DNA of 64,000 nucleotides, taken from Uliginosibacterium aquaticum. Lineage in GTDB: Bacteria; Pseudomonadota; Gammaproteobacteria; Burkholderiales; Rhodocyclaceae. Location: contig NZ_JABCSC020000003.1 in assembly GCF_012972705.2 (NCBI RefSeq), forward strand, positions 310,001 to 374,000, written 5' to 3'. The notes beneath the pieces are model-generated. The model made no database searches and was not told where the DNA came from. It saw only the letters and a program-made list of their open reading frames with translations. Positions 1-7,932 of the stretch are shown one piece after another; within the stretch, counting starts at the first letter, position 1; every line of letters begins with the position of its first letter. The position numbers were made by a program, and so were the translations under genes.

Positions 1-1
1 C

Positions 2-64
2 TATGCCATCTGGGCCGATGCGATGCAGGGCCTGCTCGACGAGATGATGGCGCAGACGCGGTAG
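2..64 (+). CDS. C-terminal end of a truncated protein, function unknown
   Basis: The window opens inside a reading frame that ends at a TAG codon. Only the last 20 residues are visible: a short amphipathic helix-like stretch containing QGLLDEMM and ending in AQTR. This is too little to assign a family. It converges on the LysR gene that ends at 107. The codon use resembles that of the neighbouring genes, so a real gene end is likely but not proven. Confidence 0.4.
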   Translation, partial: YAIWADAMQGLLDEMMAQTR

Positions 65-106
65 CGGCGCCTTCCGCCGCGTGTGGCCTTACGCAAGGGG
101 CATGCT

Positions 107-991
107 TCAGCCAAGGAGTGTGCGCAGGCTGCTTGCCAGCGCTTCGAACACCACCTTGCAGCGCGGGCTGTTGCGCAGATCGGTGTGCATGGCGACCCAG
201 GTCGGCAGCGCTATGCTGATCTGAGGCAACAGCGCCTGCAGCTGGGCATCGCGGCGCGCCACGCCGTGCTGGCAGAAGCCGATGCCGGCTGCAGCACGGA
301 GCAGGGCGAGCTGGCCGAGGTCGCTGTCGCAGCGCAGGGCAAAGGCTTCGCGCCGCCACTGCGCGAAGCCCTTGCCGGCGGCCCGGATGAAAGGGGTTTC
401 GAGATCGAAGCCGATCAGGTCGTGCTGCGCCAGCTCGGCCACGCTCGCCGGCTCGCCCTTGCGCGCGAGGTAGTCGCGGTGGGCGTGCAGGCCCACGGTC
501 ACGCTGCCGACGCGAGTGGCGAGGAGTACATCCTGGCGCGGCGGGGTCATGCGTACGGCGATGTCCACCTCGCGCTGGACAAGATCCTGCACCCGGTTGC
601 TGAGCACCAGTTCGATCTCGAGTTCGGGATGGGTCTGGCGCAGGCGGGCGAGGATCGGTGGCAGCCATTCGATGCCCATCACCTCGCTGGCCGAGACGCG
701 CACCGCGCCGCGGACGTTTTCGCCCAGGCCGCCGGCCACGCGCTCCAGCGAGGCGGCAATGCTGTGCATGGCTTCGATGTGGCCGCGCAGGGCGGTGGCG
801 GCATCGGTGGCGGCGAGGCCGGTCTGTGAGCGGGTGAACAGCGCCACGCCCAGTTGCTGCTCCAGTGCCGCGACCTGTCGCCCGAGGGTGGGCTGGGTCA
901 GGCCCAGCGCGCGGGCGGCGCCTGAGAGTGAGCCTTCCTGCAACACGGCGAGGAAGCTGCGGTAGAGATCCCAGGGGATGGTGGTGGTCAT
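107..991 (-). CDS. LysR-family transcriptional regulator
   Basis: A 294-residue protein of usual LysR length. Residues 1-60 form the winged helix-turn-helix (SLSGAARALGLTQPTLGRQV followed by the conserved ALEQQLG..LFTR block). The rest is a periplasmic-binding-protein-like effector domain. The ATG at 991 was chosen because the HTH starts within ten residues of it; the longer open frame upstream runs through the divergent gene. It is transcribed away from the NAD(P)-binding protein at 1097, the usual arrangement of a LysR regulator and its target. A dyad lies just upstream of its start. The effector cannot be deduced. Confidence 0.9.
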   Translation of the reverse strand: MTTTIPWDLYRSFLAVLQEGSLSGAARALGLTQPTLGRQVAALEQQLGVALFTRSQTGLAATDAATALRGHIEAMHSIAASLERVAGGLGENVRGAVRVSASEVMGIEWLPPILARLRQTHPELEIELVLSNRVQDLVQREVDIAVRMTPPRQDVLLATRVGSVTVGLHAHRDYLARKGEPASVAELAQHDLIGFDLETPFIRAAGKGFAQWRREAFALRCDSDLGQLALLRAAAGIGFCQHGVARRDAQLQALLPQISIALPTWVAMHTDLRNSPRCKVVFEALASSLRTLLG

Positions 992-995
992 GCAT

Positions 996-1020
996 AAATG
1001 TATAGCGGCGCTACGCATTT
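996..1020. promoter_or_regulatory. Candidate LysR operator (imperfect 25-bp dyad)
   Basis: AAATG-N2-TAGCG at 996-1007 mirrors CGCTA-N2-CATTT at 1009-1020 around one central base. It lies in the 105-bp gap between the divergent LysR and NAD(P)-binding genes, five bases from the LysR start, where autoregulatory LysR sites are usually found. Binding is inferred. Confidence 0.45.
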
Positions 1021-1096
1021 GGGTAATTTCCGTTTGATCTGGTGGCGCCCAGAATGCAGCGCATCGCAAGTCTGCGAGGCGAAAAGGAGCGGCGTG

Positions 1097-2101
1097 ATGG
1101 ACAGGAACGAAACGGCAGGGAACGGCGAGATGCCCCAGCGGGCGCTGGTGCTGGGGGCTTCGGGCGGGGTGGGCGGCGAGCTGGCGCGCGAGCTGCTGCG
1201 GGCGGGCTGGCAGGTGCGTGGCCTCAAGCGCGGGCTGGGCGTGCCGCGCCTGTTGCGTGACGGAATCGAATGGCTGGACGGCGATGCGCTGAAAGAGGCC
1301 GATGTGCTGTCTGCCGCCGAGGGTTGCGCGGTGATTGCGCATGCGGTGAATCCGCCGGGTTACCGCAACTGGGGCGAGCTGGTCTTGCCGATGCTGGCCA
1401 ATACGCTGGCGGCGGCGCGTCAGCAGGGCGCCACGATCCTCTTGCCGGGCACGGTGTACAACTATGGTCCGGACACTTTCCCGCTGATTGCGGAGGATGC
1501 GCCGCAGGCGCCGATCACCCGCAAGGGGGCGATCCGGGTCGAGCTTGAGCGCCGTCTGCAGGCGGCGGCGGAGGCCGGCGAGCTGCGGGTGATCATCGTG
1601 CGGGCCGGCGATTTCTTCGGGCCGCAGGCGCGCAACAGCTGGTTTTCGCAAGGCATGCTGAAGCCGGGGCGGGTGCCCAGCGCCATGCAATGGCCGGGTC
1701 GCCCCGGTGTGGGCCACCAGTTCGCCTATCTGCCGGATGTGGCGCGCACGATGCGGCGTCTGCTCGAAGTGCGCGAGCGCCTGCCGGCCTTCAGCCGCTT
1801 CAATATGGCCGGTCACTGGGATCCGGATGGCCGTGCCCTGGCGCAGGCGGTGTGCCGCGTGTTGCAGCGCCGGGGGCTGGCCGTGCCGCGGCTGAAAGCC
1901 TTTCCGTGGTGGCTGATGCGGCTCGCCGCGCCCTTCGTGACGACGCTGCGCGAGCTGCTGGACATGCGCTACCTGTGGCAGACCGAAGTGCGCATGACGA
2001 ACGCGCGTCTGCTTGAAGTGCTGGGCGAGGAGCCGCATACCCCGCTGGACGAGGCCATCGAGGCGACGCTGGTAGGCATGGGCTGCCTGGCGCAACGCTG
2101 A
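1097..2101 (+). CDS. NAD(P)-binding Rossmann-fold protein, extended/atypical SDR (epimerase-like)
   Basis: A 334-residue protein with the dinucleotide-binding motif GASGGVG at residues 20-26. The body resembles NAD-dependent epimerase/dehydratases (GTVYNYGP after the fourth strand, and RAGDFFGP). The YxxxK catalytic pair of classical SDRs is not evident: the expected place reads TRKGAIRVELE. It may be an atypical reductase or a non-catalytic NADP sensor. The ATG at 1097 has an AAAGGAG ribosome-binding site seven bases upstream; the longer frame from 998 runs through the promoter and was rejected. It is the likely target of the divergent LysR regulator. Confidence 0.8.
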   Translation: MDRNETAGNGEMPQRALVLGASGGVGGELARELLRAGWQVRGLKRGLGVPRLLRDGIEWLDGDALKEADVLSAAEGCAVIAHAVNPPGYRNWGELVLPMLANTLAAARQQGATILLPGTVYNYGPDTFPLIAEDAPQAPITRKGAIRVELERRLQAAAEAGELRVIIVRAGDFFGPQARNSWFSQGMLKPGRVPSAMQWPGRPGVGHQFAYLPDVARTMRRLLEVRERLPAFSRFNMAGHWDPDGRALAQAVCRVLQRRGLAVPRLKAFPWWLMRLAAPFVTTLRELLDMRYLWQTEVRMTNARLLEVLGEEPHTPLDEAIEATLVGMGCLAQR

Positions 2102-2263
2102 GAGTGGAGGGGCGTGCACTGCCTGTCGGGCCGGGCGAACCGTCTGGCTCGCTGCGCCAGAAATGCGCAATCCTGGTCAAGACAATGCGGAGGTCTGGTC
2201 ATAAGGTCGCCGGGCAGTTCCCAAAACCACAAGGGCATACGCCCGCGATCACGGAGACGATCA

Positions 2264-3574
2264 ATGCACACAACTCATTCCCTGCGCTTCCTGGGCAGTC
2301 TCATGCTGGGCTTCTCGGCGGCGGCTTCGGCCGGCACCTATTACGTGGCCCCGGGGGGTAGCGATACTGCGGCCGGCACCCAGGCCGCTCCCTGGAAAAC
2401 GCTGAGCCGCGCCCAGACCAGTGCCGTGGCGGGTGACACCGTTTACGTGCGCGGCGGCACCTACACCATCAAGACCGGCGTGAACAGCTGCGCCTCGCAG
2501 ACCGATGTGGTCAATGCCATTCTGCTCAACAAGAGCGGGGCTACCAGCAATCCGATCAAATACTGGGCCTACCCCGGTGAAACGCCGGTCTTCGATTTCA
2601 GCAAGATGACGGACAACTGCCGCGTGAAGGGCATCAACCTCAGCGCCTCGTGGGTGCACCTCAAGGGGCTGGAGATCAAGGGCGTGCCGCAGGGTAACTA
2701 CCTGAACCACGAATCCTGGGGCGTGTGGGTGAATGGCAGCCGTAATGTGCTGGAGCAGCTGAATGTGCACAACATCATGGGGGCCGGCGTGTTCATCCAG
2801 AACGGCGGTTACAACCTGGTGCTGAACACCGATTCGCACGATAACTACGATCCCAAAACCTCCAACGGCGCAGGCCAGAGCGCGGACGGTTTCGGAGCTC
2901 ACATCAAGGCCAGCAATCCCGGCAATGTGTTCCGCGGTTGTCGCGCCTGGAACAACTCCGATGATGGCTTCGATCTCATCAACGCCTATTCCAGCGTGAC
3001 CATCGAAGATTCCTGGGCCTGGTCGCACGGTTACCTGCCGGGCACCACCGCTTCGCTGCCAGCCGGCAACGGCAATGGCTTCAAGATCGGCGGCTACGGC
3101 GGTGTGTATGTGGCCGGCGCGCCCAAGCACATCGTGCGCAAGTCGGTAGCCTTCAACAACAAGGCCAGCGGCTTCTATGCCAATCACCACCCGGTGGCGA
3201 ACGACTACTTCAACAACACCGGCTACAACAACGGCATCGATTTCAACCTGCTCGGCATCGATTCCAGTGGCGCGGCGGTGAACCTTGGCACCCTGCGCAA
3301 CAACATCGCGTACAAGGGCAGCCTGCTGGCTAACAACGCGGGCGTGAACACGCGCTACAACAGCTGGGATGCGGCTACCGGGGTGTCCGTGTCGGATGCG
3401 GATTTCCAGTCGGTGTCGACCAGCGGCTGGGATGCCGCCCGCCAGTCCGACGGCAGCCTGCCAGTGTTGAGCAAGCTGCGCCTGGCCAGCAGCAGCGACC
3501 TCATCAACAAGGGGGGCGACGTAGGCCTCAGCTACACCGGCTCTGCACCGGATCTGGGCGCCTTCGAGCGCTGA
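2264..3574 (+). CDS. Secreted pectate lyase, right-handed beta-helix, PL9 type
   Basis: A 436-residue protein with a signal peptide (cleavage likely after AASA, residue 23) and a mature start AGTYYVAPGGSD typical of PL9/PelL-type enzymes. Repeating beta-helix turns follow. The family's calcium-binding aspartates can be placed at D208 (SADGF), D233, D234 and D237 (NSDDGFD), and the lysine general base at K274 (NGFKIGG), matching from memory the spacing in Pel9A. It would cleave polygalacturonate by beta-elimination outside the cytoplasm. The start at 2264 has GGAGA upstream, and the signal peptide begins there. No other pectin genes are nearby. Confidence 0.82.
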   Translation: MHTTHSLRFLGSLMLGFSAAASAGTYYVAPGGSDTAAGTQAAPWKTLSRAQTSAVAGDTVYVRGGTYTIKTGVNSCASQTDVVNAILLNKSGATSNPIKYWAYPGETPVFDFSKMTDNCRVKGINLSASWVHLKGLEIKGVPQGNYLNHESWGVWVNGSRNVLEQLNVHNIMGAGVFIQNGGYNLVLNTDSHDNYDPKTSNGAGQSADGFGAHIKASNPGNVFRGCRAWNNSDDGFDLINAYSSVTIEDSWAWSHGYLPGTTASLPAGNGNGFKIGGYGGVYVAGAPKHIVRKSVAFNNKASGFYANHHPVANDYFNNTGYNNGIDFNLLGIDSSGAAVNLGTLRNNIAYKGSLLANNAGVNTRYNSWDAATGVSVSDADFQSVSTSGWDAARQSDGSLPVLSKLRLASSSDLINKGGDVGLSYTGSAPDLGAFER

Positions 3575-3590
3575 GCGGGACGTTCGCAGG

Positions 3591-3640
3591 GGCGGTTTCA
3601 GACCGCCGGGCGCGGGTGGGCTGAAGCCCTACCCGCGCCC
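3591..3640. terminator. Paired hairpins between convergent genes, likely bidirectional terminator and divergent repeat copy
   Basis: GGCGGT and ACCGCC pair around TTCAG at 3591-3607. A longer GC-rich hairpin follows at 3608-3640 (outer stem GGGCGCGGGT with ACCCGCGCCC, loop TGAA). It separates the pectate lyase from the convergent TetR gene. There is no T tract. The layout of two hairpins carrying TTCAG/CTGAAG matches the repeats at 38839 and 59669. Confidence 0.5.
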
Positions 3641-3664
3641 GCCGTGGCACAAGCGGCCGTGTCT

Positions 3665-4279
3665 TCAGGCCGCCTGGTGGGTGCTGCGGAAACCGCGCAG
3701 GAAATTCTCGATCAGCATGTGGCTCATGGCTTCGGCATCCTGCCCGCCAGCGAGCTCCATGCGCTGGCTGATCTTGAGCAGGCAGATGCCGTGCACGCTG
3801 GCCCACAGTACCCGCGCGGCCTGCTCCACTTCGGTGGCACTGGCCCGGTCCGCCAGCGGGGCGAGCGCCGCTTCGACCAGCCCGAACACCTTGCCGACTT
3901 TCTGCAGGTGGCTCGCCGGCAGGGCACCGCCTTGTGCCGCGATGTATTCAAAAAGCATGTTCCAGCGCGGTGCGTCGTTTTCGGCATAGGCGATGTAGGC
4001 GCGTGCCAGCGCGAACACGGCTTCCTCGGGGCGGGTGGAGGCGCCGCTGCGCGCCTGCAACCAGGCGTAGAGCTTGTCCAGCGTGCGCTCGTTCACCTGG
4101 CGCACGACGTCGTCGAGGTTCTCGAAGACGAGGTAGAGGGTGCCCACGGTGTAGTCGATGGCGGCGGCCAGCTTGCGTGCCGAGAGCCCCTTGTAGCCCT
4201 CGGCGACGACGATGCGCTCGGCCGCATCGAGCGCCATCTGGTGGATTTCTTCCCTGCTGTGATCGTTGCGCCTGGCCAT
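3665..4279 (-). CDS. TetR-family transcriptional repressor
   Basis: A 204-residue protein. Residues 9-56 are a TetR helix-turn-helix (AERIVVAEGYKGLSARKLAAAIDYTVGTLYLVFENLDDVV), followed by a C-terminal ligand domain resembling the WHG/TetR_C_13 type. It is divergent from the VIT/VWA protein and rhombosortase genes. The gap carries three copies of a TGAACG-N-CGTTCA-like palindrome, so it probably represses both itself and that operon. The ligand is unknown; related regulators respond to hydrophobic compounds or membrane stress. Confidence 0.9.
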   Translation of the reverse strand: MARRNDHSREEIHQMALDAAERIVVAEGYKGLSARKLAAAIDYTVGTLYLVFENLDDVVRQVNERTLDKLYAWLQARSGASTRPEEAVFALARAYIAYAENDAPRWNMLFEYIAAQGGALPASHLQKVGKVFGLVEAALAPLADRASATEVEQAARVLWASVHGICLLKISQRMELAGGQDAEAMSHMLIENFLRGFRSTHQAA

Positions 4280-4334
4280 CCTGACTGTCTCCGCGTGGGT
4301 GCTGATGTCGTTGGAGAAGATTTTACCTGTTTAT

Positions 4335-4347
4335 TGAACGACGTTCA
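4335..4347. promoter_or_regulatory. TetR operator copy 1 (perfect palindrome)
   Basis: TGAACGACGTTCA is a perfect 13-bp palindrome lying 56 bp upstream of the TetR start. The same motif recurs at 4369 and 4448 and nowhere else that I noticed. That supports a repeated binding site for the divergent TetR repressor. Confidence 0.65.
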
Positions 4348-4368
4348 TTTGTGTGCTACAAACGCATC

Positions 4369-4381
4369 TGAACGATGTTCA
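4369..4381. promoter_or_regulatory. TetR operator copy 2
   Basis: TGAACGATGTTCA differs from copy 1 at one base. It is centred 34 bp from copy 1, roughly three helical turns, which suits two dimers on one face of the DNA. Confidence 0.62.
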
Positions 4382-4447
4382 ATTGAACTTGGGTGCGTTG
4401 GCTGTTGCGCCCCGCAAATGAACAGGTTCTTTTTTCAGGCCGTTAAT

Positions 4448-4460
4448 TGAACGGTGTTTA
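4448..4460. promoter_or_regulatory. TetR operator copy 3, next to the VIT/VWA gene start
   Basis: TGAACGGTGTTTA keeps one perfect half-site and a degenerate second half. It ends 15 bp before the VIT/VWA start codon, so binding would overlap the promoter or the ribosome-binding region of that operon. Confidence 0.5.
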
Positions 4461-4475
4461 TTACGCGAGGCGAAG

Positions 4476-6569
4476 ATGAACATGATCCGGAAGAGTCGCT
4501 TGGGGATGTGGCGGATGCTGATCCTGCTGCTCGGCATGCTGGCGGGAACGATGGTGCAGGCGGCGGGTTTGCTGACCCCTGTTGATGGCAGCAAGCCGCC
4601 GCTTGATCTGCGCGAGCAGCATGTGAAGGTAGTGATCGAGGATGGCTTTGCGGTCACCACGGTGGAGCAGGTGTTCCATAACCCGCATGACAAGGATCTG
4701 GAAGCGATCTACTCCTTCCCGGTGCCGGAGCATGGCGCGGTGGGCGAATTCACGCTGTGGATCGATGGCAAGCCGGTCACCGGTGAAGTGCTGGAGAAGC
4801 AGCAGGCCCGCCAGCTCTACGAGCAGGAAAAGAAGGCCGGGCGTGATGCCGGCCTGACCGAGAAGGACAGCTACAAGACCTTCGACATCAGCGTGGCGCC
4901 CGTGCGTGCCGGCCAGGACACGCGCATCCGCCTCGTCTATCTGCAGGCGGCAGCCGTGGATACCGGCATCGGCCGCTATGTGTATCCGCTCGAAGAGGGC
5001 GGCGTGGATGAGCAGAAGCTGGCTTTCTGGACCGCCAACCCGAAGGTGAGCGGCAGCTTCAGTTTCAACCTGCACCTCAAATCCAGCTATCCGGTGGATG
5101 GTATCCGCGTGCCGAACCAGGGCGCGGCGCAGGTGAGCCAGATTGGCCCCGGCGAATGGAAGGTGAGCCTCAGCAGCCAGGGCGCTACCGGCCCGGCCGC
5201 CAGTGAGAGCGGCAAGCCGGCCAGCGCTTCGGCGCCGGCGGCTTTCAACCCGCAGAGCGGCGGTGCGGCCTTTTCGCTGGACAAGGATCTGGTGGTGTAC
5301 TGGCGCCACAAGGCCGGCCTGCCGGGCAGCGTCGATCTGGTCACCTACAAGCCGGATGCAGCCAAGCGTGGCACTTTCATGCTGACCGTGACGCCGGGTG
5401 ACGACCTCAAGCCGATCACCGAGGGCAGCGACTGGATTTTCGTGCTGGACATGTCCGGCTCCATGACGGGCAAGTACGCCACGCTGGCTGACGGCGTGCA
5501 GCGCTCGCTCGGCAAGCTGCGCCCGAATGACCGCTTTCGCATCGTGCTGTTCAACGACCGTGCGACGGAGCTGACCGGGGGCTACGTGAATGCCACGCCG
5601 GAGATGGTCAAGCGCTATAGCGCCGAAGTGGCCGCGGTGCGTCCGAGCAGCGGCACCAATCTCTTCGCGGGTCTGCAAGTCGGGATGGACGCGCTGGAGG
5701 CAGACCGCACCAGTGCCATCGTGCTGGTTACCGATGGCGTGGCCAACGTGGGTGAAACCGCGCAGCGCAAGTTCATCGAGCTGATCCAGAAGAAGGATGT
5801 CCGCCTGTTCACCTTCATCATGGGCAACAGCGCCAATCGCCCGTTGCTCGAAGCGCTGACCCGTGCCTCCAACGGCTTTGCGATCAGCATCTCGAACAGC
5901 GACGACATCGTCGGCCAGTTGCTGACGGCGGTGAGCAAGGTGAGCCACGAAGCCCTGCACGGCGTGCAGGTGAAGATCAACGGCGTGAAGACGGACGACC
6001 TCACGCCGGCCCAGATCGGCAGCCTCTACCGTGGCCAGCAACTGGTGCTGATCGGCCACTACTGGGGCGACGGGCCGGCCAAGGTGGAGCTCACTGGGCG
6101 CGTTTCCGGCAACCCGAAAACCTACCGCACCGAATTCGCCTTCCCGGCGAAAACGGCTCAGCACCCGGAGCTGGAACGCCTGTGGGCCTATGCTTCGATC
6201 GAAGCGCTGCAAGCCGAGATGGCAGACTTCGGCGAGAAGGCCGACCTCAAGCGTGCGGCCACCGATCTGGCCCTGGAGTACTCGCTGGTGACCGACTACA
6301 CCTCGATGCTGGTGTTGCGCGAGGAGCAGTTCGCCGCCAACAAGATCGAGCGCCGCAATCAGGCGCGCGTGGCGGCCGAGGACGCGGCGCGCCAGCAACG
6401 CGCACAGGGCGGCCCGGTGTCGCGCCGGGTGGATACCCAGCAGCCGATCAGCCAGGCTCCGCGTGCCAGTCACAGCGGTGGTAGTGGCGGCGGTGCGCTG
6501 GATGGCTGGAACGTGGCTGCGCTGTTGGCTCTGCTGGTCCTGAGCCTGCGTCTGCGCCGCGCGGCATGA
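4476..6569 (+). CDS. VIT and VWA domain surface protein with GlyGly-CTERM sorting tail
   Basis: A 697-residue protein. It has a signal peptide (residues 1-29, ending VQA), a VIT domain (about 35-165), and a von Willebrand A domain from about 315 with the MIDAS motif DMSGSM starting near D325 and a later TDG. A basic, low-complexity linker follows, then a C-terminal SGGSGGGALDG, a hydrophobic helix and RLRRAA. That tail is the tripartite GlyGly-CTERM signal (Gly-rich motif, membrane helix, basic end) recognised by rhombosortase. The body resembles the proteobacterial sortase-target family TIGR03788, whose members usually carry LPXTG-like tails. The next gene is a rhombosortase, overlapping by ATGA. 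The divergent TetR probably controls it. Confidence 0.88.
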   Translation: MNMIRKSRLGMWRMLILLLGMLAGTMVQAAGLLTPVDGSKPPLDLREQHVKVVIEDGFAVTTVEQVFHNPHDKDLEAIYSFPVPEHGAVGEFTLWIDGKPVTGEVLEKQQARQLYEQEKKAGRDAGLTEKDSYKTFDISVAPVRAGQDTRIRLVYLQAAAVDTGIGRYVYPLEEGGVDEQKLAFWTANPKVSGSFSFNLHLKSSYPVDGIRVPNQGAAQVSQIGPGEWKVSLSSQGATGPAASESGKPASASAPAAFNPQSGGAAFSLDKDLVVYWRHKAGLPGSVDLVTYKPDAAKRGTFMLTVTPGDDLKPITEGSDWIFVLDMSGSMTGKYATLADGVQRSLGKLRPNDRFRIVLFNDRATELTGGYVNATPEMVKRYSAEVAAVRPSSGTNLFAGLQVGMDALEADRTSAIVLVTDGVANVGETAQRKFIELIQKKDVRLFTFIMGNSANRPLLEALTRASNGFAISISNSDDIVGQLLTAVSKVSHEALHGVQVKINGVKTDDLTPAQIGSLYRGQQLVLIGHYWGDGPAKVELTGRVSGNPKTYRTEFAFPAKTAQHPELERLWAYASIEALQAEMADFGEKADLKRAATDLALEYSLVTDYTSMLVLREEQFAANKIERRNQARVAAEDAARQQRAQGGPVSRRVDTQQPISQAPRASHSGGSGGGALDGWNVAALLALLVLSLRLRRAA

Positions 6570-7189
6570 GCGAGTCATCCCTTTCGCAAGCAGAGCCGGG
6601 CTGGCGTGGCTGGCCCTGGCTCAGCGCCCTCGGGGTGGCGCTGGCCATTCTGCTGTGGCTGGGCTTCGGCCCGGCCCCGGCGGCCCTGGTGTATGACCGG
6701 GGCGCCATCGCCGATGGCGAGTGGTGGCGCCTCCTCACCGCGCACTTCGTGCATAGCGATGGCGGCCACGCGCTGTGGGATATCAGTGCGCTGGCGATCA
6801 TCGGCAGCCTGATGGAAACGCACGGCCGCTGCCGCATGCTGGTCGCCGCCGTGCTCGGCCTGCTCGCAGTGGATCTCGGTCTGTGGTTCGGCATGCCCGA
6901 GCTGGCGCGCTACTGCGGCCTCTCAGGCATGCTGAATGGATTGTTCGTGGTGGCGCTGGCCGACCTGTGGTGGGCGCACCGGCATCCGCTGTTCCTGCTC
7001 GCAGGCTGCGGGCTGGTCGTGAAGCTGCTGCTGGAGATCAGCGCCGGTCAGTCACTCGTCGTCAACACCGCCTGGCCCAGCGTGCCGTTGACGCATCTGG
7101 CTGGCGCCCTGGGCGGACTGCTGCTGCTGTGGTGGCGAAGCCTGGTGGTGTGCTTGCGCTGGAGCCGGCGGCTGGAGCACCCCGCCTGA
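6566..7189 (+). CDS. rrtA: Rhombosortase, rhomboid-family intramembrane serine protease
   Basis: A 207-residue membrane protein with about six hydrophobic helices. It has the rhomboid-type segment GEWWRLLTAHFVHSDGGHALWD (residues 51-72), the catalytic serine in YCGLSGML (S120) and the catalytic histidine in LTHLAGALGG (H177). Its short length, and its position directly after a GlyGly-CTERM protein with a four-base ATGA overlap, identify it as the processing enzyme for that tail. It would cleave in the inner membrane so the target can move to the cell surface or be secreted. That it serves only its neighbour is an inference; other GlyGly-CTERM proteins may exist elsewhere in the genome. Confidence 0.88.
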   Translation: MSESSLSQAEPGWRGWPWLSALGVALAILLWLGFGPAPAALVYDRGAIADGEWWRLLTAHFVHSDGGHALWDISALAIIGSLMETHGRCRMLVAAVLGLLAVDLGLWFGMPELARYCGLSGMLNGLFVVALADLWWAHRHPLFLLAGCGLVVKLLLEISAGQSLVVNTAWPSVPLTHLAGALGGLLLLWWRSLVVCLRWSRRLEHPA

Positions 7190-7338
7190 GGTGGCGGACG
7201 TATTGGCCGCAGCCTGCGCCCAGGCGAGCGGGTGTTTGACGCGTCATGTGTTGTGGCCGAGCATCCGGCACTTGTCATATGAGGCAGCCCGTGCAGAGGG
7301 AGAAGTCGGCCTGTCTGCCCTTGAATCAGGAGTATCAG

Positions 7339-7932
7339 ATGGGTCGCGCAGCCGTCGTCTTGTTCGCTCTGCTGATGGGGCAATCTGCCCAGGGCTATTC
7401 GCCACAAGCAGGAGACATCGTTTTTCACACCTCCCTGTCGAGTCAGAGCAGGGCCGTGCAGCTGGCGACAAAATCCCGCTACAGCCATATGGGGATTGTG
7501 CTGTTCCGCGATGGACAAGCTTTTGTCCTGGAGGCGGTACAGCCGGTCAGATACACCCCCTTACAGCAGTGGCTGGATCGAGGAAAGGACCGCCGCTATG
7601 TCATCAAGCGGCTCAAGACCCCCTGGTCGGAGGCGGCCATCAAGAGGCTGCAGCAGGACAGCAGTCACTATGAAGGCAAGCCTTATGACCTCGCCTTCGA
7701 ATGGTCTGACAACCGGATCTACTGTTCCGAACTGGTGTGGAAACTCTACAAATCGGCGGCCGGAATTGAACTGGCGCCGCTGTCGAAACTGGGCGACTTT
7801 GATCTCAGCCACCCTTCGGTTCAAACCAAATTGAAGGAGCGCTATGGAAACAGACTGCCGCTTGCCGAGCCCGTCATCGCGCCGGCAGCCATCTTCGAAT
7901 CTCCGCTGCTGAGGACCGTCAGTGAGCGATGA
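7339..7932 (+). CDS. YiiX/YebB-like NlpC/P60-superfamily cysteine hydrolase, exported
   Basis: A 197-residue protein with an N-terminal hydrophobic segment (residues 3-18, signal peptide ending SAQG). The core is that of permuted papain-like YiiX proteins: GDIVFHTS at 25-32, the catalytic histidine in SRYSHMGIV (H50) and the catalytic cysteine in IYCSELVWKLY (C129). In this family the cysteine follows the histidine. It probably cleaves an amide or peptide bond in the envelope; the substrate is unknown. CAGGAG precedes the ATG at 7339. The last 11 bases overlap the next gene, suggesting coupled translation. It starts 150 bp after the rhombosortase, so it may form a separate unit. Confidence 0.8.
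   Translation: MGRAAVVLFALLMGQSAQGYSPQAGDIVFHTSLSSQSRAVQLATKSRYSHMGIVLFRDGQAFVLEAVQPVRYTPLQQWLDRGKDRRYVIKRLKTPWSEAAIKRLQQDSSHYEGKPYDLAFEWSDNRIYCSELVWKLYKSAAGIELAPLSKLGDFDLSHPSVQTKLKERYGNRLPLAEPVIAPAAIFESPLLRTVSER

Noticed and set aside
4461-6578. 705-residue open frame antisense to the VIT/VWA gene
   Set aside because: It mirrors the real gene's codon pattern, is rich in His/Arg/Ala as GC-rich antisense frames are, and has no ribosome-binding site or family motif.
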